Shown: in pieces, positions 1 through 5,021 of the stretch
Position numbering within the stretch: position 1 is the stretch's first letter
Layout of the letters: every line of letters begins with the position of its first letter
The notes under the pieces: model-generated
What the model saw: the letters and a program-made list of their open reading frames with translations, nothing else
Told to the model about the DNA's origin: nothing
Database searches by the model: none
Program-made: the position numbers and the translations under genes
Assembly (NCBI GenBank): GCA_027019885.1
Contig: JALUWC010000317.1
Span: 1 to 9,373, forward strand
DNA: 9,373 bases
Direction of reading: 5' to 3'
Source of the DNA: Geoglobus sp.
GTDB lineage: Archaea; Halobacteriota; Archaeoglobi; Archaeoglobales; Archaeoglobaceae

Positions 1-47
1 CGCCGCGGGCCGACAAAAACAACCATCACCAGAGCCTCTTTCCCCAT
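1..47 (-). CDS. N-terminal fragment of an unidentified gene leaving the left edge
   Basis: Reading leftward from an ATG at 47, an open frame gives MGKEALVMVVFVGPR and runs off the window, so only about 15 codons are visible. The hydrophobic run LVMVVFVG could be a first buried beta strand or the start of a membrane segment; the fragment is too short to tell. The start is supported by an AT-rich TATA-like stretch centred near 77, about 30 bases upstream, the spacing expected for a nearly leaderless archaeal gene. The family cannot be named. It lies downstream of the AbiE genes on the same strand but appears to have its own promoter. Confidence 0.4.
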   Translation of the reverse strand, partial: MGKEALVMVVFVGPR

Positions 48-63
48 ACAGAGGTAAATGCAA

Positions 64-94
64 AATTACAAAATTTATTAATTACAAAACTTAT
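64..94. repeat. Two tandem 14-base direct repeats (ATTACAAAAYTTAT) in a promoter region
   Basis: ATTACAAAATTTAT (65-78) and ATTACAAAACTTAT (81-94) differ at one base and start 16 bases apart. They overlap the TATA-like element of the gene starting at 47. Repeated near-identical boxes over a core promoter are typical of a regulator site, but AT-rich DNA can give this by chance. The binding protein is unknown. Confidence 0.35.
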
Positions 95-149
95 ATTTAA
101 AGTTTACCTTTAATCCCGTGCATAATTCCATTCATCCACAAAGAGATGT

Positions 150-884
150 TCATAGCTTCTCGAGAAGTTTAAGAACTTTCTTCCTGTCCTCATCATCGTA
201 CTTCTTCGTCCCGAAAATTCCCCTCCAGCTATCCAGAAACATCTTCTTTTTAATTTCAGAAATTATCCTGTTTAACTTTGCATCGAAAACTTCAGGATGC
301 GGAAGAACTTCTTTCAACCTTTCGTCAAGCGATTCCGGAGCTCCTCTTTCCAGAATTATGGCAGCAACATCCCTTATGTCAGAAGCCCTGCAGGAAACGA
401 CCTTCATTATGAAGTAATCCGTGTAGCATGGAACGGGAATTCTGACCTTCTCTCCACCTATCACAAGTTCGACGAATTCCCTTCTCTGGATCATTTTTCT
501 GTCGATAATAACAGCATCCTTTTCTTCTCTTCCCCTGATTTCCCCTTCCATGAAATCGATCGAGACTTTTATCCTGCTTCTCTCATGCCTGAGAAATTTT
601 ACGCATCTCATGAAACCATAACTTCCCCTCTTCTCTTCATGCTCGATGGAAAAACCATCTGGAAGAATTTTCTTAAGGAAATCAATATTCCAGCCGTTTC
701 TCTTTTTGACAGCGAAGTCGCAATCTCTGGTGAATCTGGAAAATGGTATAAAGGCTCTCAAAGCATATCCGCCTATAACCATCATTTCCGGTTCATTGAA
801 AGCATTTGTTTCCCCTGAAAGATGTTTAACTGCCTTGAGAATCTCTCCCTCCCTTTTCCGCATCATGTCAATAGCTTTAAGCAA
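150..884 (-). CDS. AbiEii-like nucleotidyltransferase toxin (module B)
   Basis: Probable toxin half of the second AbiE-type (type IV) toxin-antitoxin pair. The family has a polymerase-beta-like nucleotidyltransferase fold; characterised relatives bind NTPs and arrest growth, in some cases by modifying tRNA. Numbering from the TTG at 884, the fold shows the GG motif (VIGGYAL, 36-42), the metal-binding pair D54/D56 (RDCDF), a third acidic strand (KVSIDF, D110) and a later K161...R166...D169..D172 block resembling the conserved AbiEii helix. About 244 residues is normal for a small member. Start choice: TTG at 884 has a good ribosome binding site (AGGTGG, at 891-896 on the opposite strand) six bases upstream and overlaps the antitoxin stop by 8 bases. 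TTG at 902 and ATG at 866 or 863 are alternatives. It is clearly different from the AbiEii of module A, so it is not a recent duplicate. The fold is fairly sure; the toxin role is inferred from gene order. Confidence 0.75.
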   Translation of the reverse strand: MLKAIDMMRKREGEILKAVKHLSGETNAFNEPEMMVIGGYALRAFIPFSRFTRDCDFAVKKRNGWNIDFLKKILPDGFSIEHEEKRGSYGFMRCVKFLRHERSRIKVSIDFMEGEIRGREEKDAVIIDRKMIQRREFVELVIGGEKVRIPVPCYTDYFIMKVVSCRASDIRDVAAIILERGAPESLDERLKEVLPHPEVFDAKLNRIISEIKKKMFLDSWRGIFGTKKYDDEDRKKVLKLLEKL

Positions 885-1584
885 ACTCGACCACCTTCTC
901 AACCGCTTCCTGAATCAGCTCTTTCATGTCCTCACTCAATTCCCCTCTAATCTTGACTCTGAACACTTCCTTTCCGAAACTCTCGTTGAAAAGCTTACAT
1001 CCGTACTTCAAGGCAGTCCACACCCTCGTATCGGTTCCAGAAATTCTCTTCCACCTACCCATTCTCTTCAGCTTCTTGAAGTCGATGTCATCCCTCCTGA
1101 AGTACAGCGTTGCGAAAGCGTCCAGAAACGACCAGTCTGAAATGCAGCTGACTATGCTGGATTCAATCGTCTCAACGAATAACTTATCCACCCTGCGATA
1201 CTCGTAAGGAATTCTCTCGTGGTACTCCACCTCAAAATCCCATCCCATTTCCTTGGCAAAGCTTTCCAGCGCCTTTCCATATGATCTGTCTTTTACAGTT
1301 AAGCGGTAAACATCCCTGTGAACGAAATCGTAGTTCCACAAGCTTGCCGCGGTCTGCTTGATAATTACCTTGAAACCCCTGTCCTTTGTTAAGAAATCCC
1401 ATGGGTCTTTGTATTCAGCCGGAATGAAGTACCACCCCCAGTGAATTCTTTTCAGGTATCCCTCTTTCGATAATCTGTGGAGATATTCCTTGGCTCTCCT
1501 ATTTATTCGACAGGCATCGCTAACCCTGAACAAGCTTCCCTGCCATCTCTTCGCTAACTGGGAGTGAAAGTTCTCTAAGTACAT
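877..1584 (-). CDS. AbiEi-like antitoxin / winged-helix regulator (module B)
   Basis: Probable antitoxin and autorepressor of module B, about 235 residues. The first 55 residues form a winged helix-turn-helix: a recognition-helix segment, then the wing KEGYLKRIHWGWYFI (40-54), a pattern typical of AbiEi-type proteins. The middle part (137-163) carries the VETIESSIVSCISDW...LDAFATLYFR helix, where AbiEi families have a conserved 'ERTIVDCL'-like segment. Start choice: ATG at 1584 is preceded by GGTGA (1589-1593 on the opposite strand) four bases upstream, and a TATA-like stretch lies near 1616-1624. The longer GTG start at 1611 would sit within the expected untranslated leader. It overlaps the toxin gene by a few bases, implying translational coupling, and begins 78 bases after module A ends. 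The homology is weaker than for module A, so the antitoxin role is an inference from structure and context. Confidence 0.7.
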   Translation of the reverse strand: MYLENFHSQLAKRWQGSLFRVSDACRINRRAKEYLHRLSKEGYLKRIHWGWYFIPAEYKDPWDFLTKDRGFKVIIKQTAASLWNYDFVHRDVYRLTVKDRSYGKALESFAKEMGWDFEVEYHERIPYEYRRVDKLFVETIESSIVSCISDWSFLDAFATLYFRRDDIDFKKLKRMGRWKRISGTDTRVWTALKYGCKLFNESFGKEVFRVKIRGELSEDMKELIQEAVEKVVEFA

Positions 1585-1604
1585 CACGTCACCTTTTAAA
1601 TTAT

Positions 1605-1672
1605 ATGGCACGTTAAAGTATTTAAAGTTTTGTCACCTTGATTGCTGAAATGGCACGTAGCTTAAAGTTTTG
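1605..1672. promoter_or_regulatory. Promoter region of module B with a two-part direct repeat
   Basis: Two copies of a composite motif lie between the modules. ATGGCACGT occurs at 1605-1613 and 1650-1658. TTAAAGTTTTG follows at 1622-1632 and 1662-1672. The gap between the two parts is 8 bases in the first copy and 3 in the second. The second copy overlaps the stop codon of AbiEii-A. On the minus strand the first copy contains the TATA-like TTTAAATACTTTAA, about 36 bases before the ATG at 1584. Repeats around the core promoter suggest an operator, plausibly for AbiEi-B; this is inference. Confidence 0.45.
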
Positions 1673-2570
1673 CCGCATTAGTAGCAATTTCTTTAAGAAA
1701 ATTTTCAAGTTTTCTTGCAGAAGAATAAAACTCTTCTTCAGGTTTTGAAATGAACATCTCAAGCTCGTAAGGATCACCAATCACATTCTCAAGCTCAAGA
1801 GCTCTTACATCTTTCAGCATTTTTCTGTACCTTTCAAACTTCATAGCAATAATGAGCTTTTTCAGAATTTCTTCCCTGAAATTCTCCATCTTTACTCCGG
1901 CTCTTTCAATCATGAAAACATCGTAAATATCCCTGAGTTTCAGAGCTTGTCTTGTGAGTATTGCACGTATCTTTTCGCAGAGGATTTCTTCAAGGGTGTA
2001 GCATGCGACTTTAAAGGGTCTGTAAAAATCAAGAAAATCCTGAAAGTACGCCATTTCGTCTTTTTTCAACTTCTTCCCTGAAAGAAGGGTTCTCGCGATT
2101 TTATTCTCATGAGGAAAAAGCAATTCTTCAACAAAATTAACCTGAACCTTTATGAGCTCACCTCCCTTCCAGAGCTTGAACGTCGCCATTCTGCTTCCAC
2201 TGCCAAATTCTACGTAATTCTTGTTCTTCACATCACATCTGAAATCGAGTTCCATGTCGTGTGCAGTGCTCTCAAGAACAGAGCCGAATTTTTCAGCCTG
2301 CGCCACAAGCTCCCTTCTCAAACCTTTCTTTCCCAGATTCTTCCAGGCTTTCTGCTCCCTCCACGTGAAATCAAGATCAACGCTGAAGCGGTAGTATCCG
2401 AAATAACACTTCACCAGACAGCTTCCACCCTTGAAGAGATATGCATTCCCAAATGCAGAATTGATTCCTCTCAGAATCCTGTGGATGAGCACATCTCTCT
2501 CGATCAGCGATGGTTTTCGAATCCCTGATTTCTCGGCCACGAAGGCGACAAACTCAGACAAGTCCGGCAT
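1662..2570 (-). CDS. abiEii: AbiEii toxin, nucleotidyltransferase (module A)
   Basis: Toxin of a type IV (AbiE) toxin-antitoxin system, about 302 residues, close to the usual family length. Numbering from the ATG at 2570, the N-terminus carries the family signature SLIERDVLIHRIL (21-33). The nucleotidyltransferase signature follows: FKGGS (46-50), then YFGYYRFSVDLDF (56-68) with catalytic D65 and D67. The later helix has K200, R202, R207, R213, D214 and D217 (EKIRAILTR...LRDIYD), diagnostic of AbiEii. Family members use NTPs, are bacteriostatic, and are neutralised without forming a stable complex with AbiEi. The start was set at ATG 2570; a TTG six bases further upstream is possible. The gene overlaps the AbiEi stop by 17 bases, so the two are almost certainly co-transcribed and coupled. 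All expected active-site residues appear present, so it is likely functional. Confidence 0.9.
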   Translation of the reverse strand: MPDLSEFVAFVAEKSGIRKPSLIERDVLIHRILRGINSAFGNAYLFKGGSCLVKCYFGYYRFSVDLDFTWREQKAWKNLGKKGLRRELVAQAEKFGSVLESTAHDMELDFRCDVKNKNYVEFGSGSRMATFKLWKGGELIKVQVNFVEELLFPHENKIARTLLSGKKLKKDEMAYFQDFLDFYRPFKVACYTLEEILCEKIRAILTRQALKLRDIYDVFMIERAGVKMENFREEILKKLIIAMKFERYRKMLKDVRALELENVIGDPYELEMFISKPEEEFYSSARKLENFLKEIATNAAKL

Positions 2571-3183
2571 TCTCAACCACTCTCCTCACGCTCTTCGGAT
2601 AGAAGCGAAGGTATTCTGCAAGCTTTTTCTTTCTGGTATTCTTTCCGTATTCTCTCAGGGTTACCACAATTCTCTCCTCTGGCATCGAGCGGTATCTCGA
2701 GAGATATGCCAAGTCAAGCAGGGTTTTCTCAAGATCTGAATATCTCATCCCTTTTTTCTCGACAACTCCAAAGCCGAAGAGTTCCTTTTTCAGCTTTATG
2801 AACCTGACATCTTCTCCATTGATCTTTACAATCTTCGGTCTGTAAACAGAATCACTCAGCACATGGATCACAGGAGAGAATTCATGTGTTGCACCATTCA
2901 GCCTCAAAGCCGTGTTCAGTCCAAAGTACCATTTCACGTCAAGCTCATTCATTCCCAGATAGATGATTTTCAATGTGCTGACACTCTTTCGCGTGCTGAA
3001 CTCCTCAAGAGTTTTAACGTAATAAACTCCGCGGAGAATTCTTATCAGGTAGCCATAGGATATCATGAAGTTTATAACCCTGCCTGTATTCTCTCCGAAT
3101 CTTTTACATGCTTTTTCCAGCTCTTTCCTTGTTACAGCCCTCCCTCCGAACTCTGAGAGCACGTATTTCGTGAATTTTTTCAT
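2554..3183 (-). CDS. abiEi: AbiEi antitoxin, winged-helix autorepressor (module A)
   Basis: Antitoxin of module A, 209 residues. Residues 1-57 form a winged helix-turn-helix ending in the wing SYGYLIRILRGVYYVK (42-57). It is followed by WYFGLNTALRLNGA (85-98), matching the 'Y.s..sAl.lhG' block of AbiEi proteins, and by YSDLEKTLLDLAYLSRY (148-164), matching their 'ekTllDll' block. In studied bacterial systems AbiEi represses its own operon by binding inverted repeats in the promoter and separately blocks AbiEii toxicity. Here the ATG at 3183 is directly preceded by a pair of matching inverted repeats around a TATA box centred at 3210, 27 bases upstream. The mRNA is therefore probably leaderless, and no ribosome binding site is visible. 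Its 3' end overlaps the toxin gene. Confidence 0.88.
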   Translation of the reverse strand: MKKFTKYVLSEFGGRAVTRKELEKACKRFGENTGRVINFMISYGYLIRILRGVYYVKTLEEFSTRKSVSTLKIIYLGMNELDVKWYFGLNTALRLNGATHEFSPVIHVLSDSVYRPKIVKINGEDVRFIKLKKELFGFGVVEKKGMRYSDLEKTLLDLAYLSRYRSMPEERIVVTLREYGKNTRKKKLAEYLRFYPKSVRRVVENAGLV

Positions 3184-3185
3184 AC

Positions 3186-3240
3186 TTGTTATTTGTGTAA
3201 CAATCTTTAAAAAAGTTGATGGCTGTTACATGAATAACAA
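3186..3240 (-). promoter_or_regulatory. Promoter of AbiE module A with two inverted-repeat operators
   Basis: The minus-strand TATA box CTTTTTTAAAG (3205-3215) is bracketed by two inverted repeats of the same design. TTGTTA-N6-TAACAA lies at 3186-3203, six perfect base pairs per arm. TGTTA-N6-TAACA lies at 3224-3239, five perfect base pairs. Their centres are 37 bases apart. The first covers the expected transcription start; the second covers DNA just upstream of the TFB/TBP site. Occupancy of both would shut off transcription, which fits known AbiEi autorepression through paired inverted repeats. Confidence 0.65.
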
Positions 3241-3252
3241 CCTGAAGAAAAG

Positions 3253-3447
3253 TTATGAAAGCTTTCCATAACCGCTTTCCCTCAGCTTTTTCAGGTATTC
3301 GGTGCTTGTTTCGCCTTCGGGAACCGCGCCTTCAAAAGCTCCGAGAAGTTCGTCTACCACGCTCTTTCTCCCGGGCTTCTTTACTACGTATCCCAGATTT
3401 CTCATGAATCTGATTATCTCCTCAAGTTCGACGGGTATGAACTGCAC
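3253..3447 (-). CDS. Small VapB-like antitoxin candidate without visible partner
   Basis: About 64 residues if started at the GTG at 3447. A strong TATA box (AAATATAAAAA, 3473-3483, minus strand) is centred 31 bases upstream, so the gene is nearly leaderless. Starting further upstream would put the start before transcription begins. The protein has an N-terminal helix (VELEEIIRFMRNLGY), a basic linker (KKPGRKS) and a C-terminal stretch VDELLGAFEGAVPEG...YLKKLRESGY. That stretch resembles the toxin-binding tail of VapB/Phd-type antitoxins ('LfG.lkg...s.ee.ikelRe'). No PIN-domain or other toxin follows: after the stop come only 69 bases and the AbiE promoter. It is divergent from cdc6. The antitoxin call is tentative; it could instead be a small DNA-binding regulator of the neighbouring replication gene. 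Confidence 0.5.
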   Translation of the reverse strand: MQFIPVELEEIIRFMRNLGYVVKKPGRKSVVDELLGAFEGAVPEGETSTEYLKKLRESGYGKLS

Positions 3448-3590
3448 CTGTTTTATTATTAGTGTTCTGCGGTTTTTATATTTGTTCTTGCCTGCAAAAA
3501 CCAGTTTGCGGTGATGCAGTAGCATCAGCCACACACACTTTGCAATCCACTCCTCCAATCTTTAAAAATTCTCCCGGGAAATTTCTAATC
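3448..3590. promoter_or_regulatory. Divergent promoter region between the small gene and cdc6, with several inverted repeats
   Basis: This interval holds a leftward TATA box (3473-3483) and a rightward one (TTTAAAAATT, 3561-3570, centred 26 bases before the cdc6 ATG). Between or beside them are GCAAA-N6-TTTGC (3494-3509), TGATGC-AGTA-GCATCA (3512-3527) and AAATT-C-TCCCGGGA-AATTT (3566-3584). The last overlaps the cdc6 transcription start. DNA next to archaeal orc1/cdc6 genes often carries origin recognition boxes, but no repeated canonical box is visible here. These may be operators or part of an origin; both are inferences. Confidence 0.5.
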
Positions 3591-4692
3591 ATGTACGTGA
3601 GCGAAGATCCTGTTTTCAGGCAGAAGGAAGTTCTTTTCCCTGATTACATACCCGATCATCTTCCGCATCGGGAGAAGGAGATAAAGGCAGTCTCATCCAT
3701 GATAAACTCTGCTCTCAAAAATCATTCACAGATTGCGAACATCTTCATCTATGGCCCGCCTAGAACAGGAAAGACAGCCTCTGTAAAGTTCATCTTCAGA
3801 AAGCTTAAAGAGGGGGCGAATGCCTTCACTGTCTACATAAACTGCTTCCGGGTCAACACCAGAATGGGAGCTCTTTACACCATAATCTTCGAGTTCATCC
3901 GAAAGGTAAAGCCGACGAGAAGGATTCCCTCAAGAAGAGGAGTTGCATATGACGAGCTTTACGATCTTCTTGTTTCTGAGTTGAAGAAGACAAAGGCTTT
4001 CCCGATCATATGCTTTGACGAGATCGATCACCTCTTACCGAGAGGTTCTGAAGTTCTCTACGACCTCTCGAGGCTGAAAGAAGAGGCAATTCCAGCCCTG
4101 CTGATAATGGTAACAAACGACCAGTTCGTTTTCATGAACGTCGACCCGCGCATAAAGAGCTCTCTCCGCCCTGTTGAGGAAATACCCTACAGAGCTTACA
4201 CCCTTGAGGAGATGAGGGAGATAATAAGGATGCGCATCGAGTTTGCGTTCCAGAAGGGAGTGGTTGATGACGAAGCAGTAGAGTACCTGGCAGAGGTTGC
4301 GACAGAAATTGGGAGGTGATGTGAGAATAGCCAGGGAAACCCTCCTCAGAGCAGGAGAGCTCGCGAAGAAGGATGGGAAATTCAAAGTAACCGTTGAGCA
4401 CATAAAGAGTGCTCTGGCCGAGTCGCAGTTCGCAAAGACAAAAAACATGGTGGAGCAGCTCTCATCAAAGGAAAGAAAGATAATCTCTCTCATCCCTGAG
4501 AACGGAATTTTCTATCCCGAGTTCTACGAGCTTTACAGGAAGGTGTATCCTTCTGGAGTTAGGGACAGGATGCTTCGGTACTATCTGGAAAGGCTTGCCA
4601 GATACGGGCTGATATCAATGGAGAGGAGGGGAGTTGGTGGGAGTTATTTTATAAGGTTAAACGTTCCCAGAAAAATTCTAAACTCTTTTTAA
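3591..4692 (+). pseudogene. cdc6: Orc1/Cdc6 replication initiator, frameshifted at sensor 2
   Basis: Archaeal Orc1/Cdc6 paralog: an AAA+ ATPase that binds origin DNA and helps load MCM. The first frame encodes 242 residues: Walker A GPPRTGKT (55-62), Walker B ICFDEID (140-146), sensor 1 VTND (174-177) and an arginine-bearing RIKSSLRP segment (187-194). It stops at a TGA at 4317-4319. The second frame continues to 4692 with GGDVRIARETLLRAGELA (sensor 2) and a C-terminal winged helix (SSKERKIISLI to VGGSYFIRL). Removing one G from GGG at 4311-4313 joins them as EIGGDVR, giving about 366 residues, normal though on the short side. The ATG at 3591 lies 26 bases after its TATA box, so it is leaderless; an upstream in-frame extension precedes the promoter. 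As written, the first fragment lacks sensor 2 and the DNA-binding domain. This may be real decay or a sequencing error. Confidence 0.88.
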
Positions 4693-4696
4693 ACCG

Positions 4697-4743
4697 TGTA
4701 TAAATTTTATTAAGTTTTAAAATCAATATTCTTTAGAGAGGTT
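4697..4743 (+). promoter_or_regulatory. Histone promoter and ribosome binding site
   Basis: GTATAAATTTTAT starting at 4698 is a good archaeal TATA box. Transcription from it would begin near 4727 and leave a leader of about 24 bases. GAGAGGTT at 4736-4743 then sits 7 bases before the ATG at 4751 as a ribosome binding site. A second TATA-like TTTTAAAA (4715-4722) would put the start too close to keep that site. Confidence 0.45.
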
Positions 4744-4750
4744 GTTCTAA

Positions 4751-4978
4751 ATGCCGAGAATAACCAGAAGCATGCCTTTACAGACTGTGGAGAGAATTCT
4801 GCAAGAAAATGGAGTTGAAAGAATCTCTAGAAAAGCTTTAGAAGTTCTGTCAGAGTTTCTTGAAGGTTTAATAAGAGATATTGGGAGGGAGGCAAAGGCG
4901 CTCGCAGAGCATGCGGGCAGGAAGACGGTAAAGGAAAGGGATGTTAGATTCGTCCTTGAAAGAATTCTTTTCAAATAA
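4751..4978 (+). CDS. Archaeal histone (HMf family)
   Basis: A 75-residue single histone fold: helix 1 (PLQTVERILQENG), loop 1 (VERISRKA), the long helix 2 (about 27-53) and loop 2 HAGRKTVKERDV (54-65), almost identical to the HMf consensus HAGRKTIKAEDI, then helix 3. It forms dimers that wrap DNA through the loop 1/loop 2 arginines and lysines (GRKTVK). Compared with HMfB it has seven to eight extra N-terminal residues with two arginines (MPRITRS), so internal Met8 could also be a start. The ribosome binding site GAGAGGTT favours the ATG at 4751. It has its own promoter and lies between cdc6 and the DUF262 gene. Whether it is the main chromosomal histone or an island-borne paralog cannot be told from here. 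Confidence 0.93.
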   Translation: MPRITRSMPLQTVERILQENGVERISRKALEVLSEFLEGLIRDIGREAKALAEHAGRKTVKERDVRFVLERILFK

Positions 4979-4986
4979 ATAACTAG

Positions 4987-5021
4987 AAAAGCTTTTATTT
5001 GGCAAAAAATATGAAAAATAT
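4987..5021 (+). promoter_or_regulatory. Leaderless promoter of the DUF262 gene
   Basis: CTTTTATTT (TATA-like, core at 4993-5000) is centred about 26 bases before the ATG at 5022, and no ribosome binding site precedes that ATG. The promoter overlaps the 10-base palindrome AAAAGCTTTT (4987-4996), which may be an operator or may simply reflect AT-rich DNA. Confidence 0.4.

Noticed and set aside
118..1207. Several plus-strand frames opposite the AbiE module B genes
   Set aside because: They are antisense shadows: serine- and leucine-rich translations without promoters, while the minus-strand frames carry clear domain motifs.
4305..4325. Programmed frameshifting in cdc6, with GGGAGGTGA as stimulator
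   Set aside because: In known cases such as prfB the Shine-Dalgarno-like sequence lies upstream of a slippery codon before the stop. Here it contains the stop itself and no slippery pair is present, so a simple indel is the better explanation.
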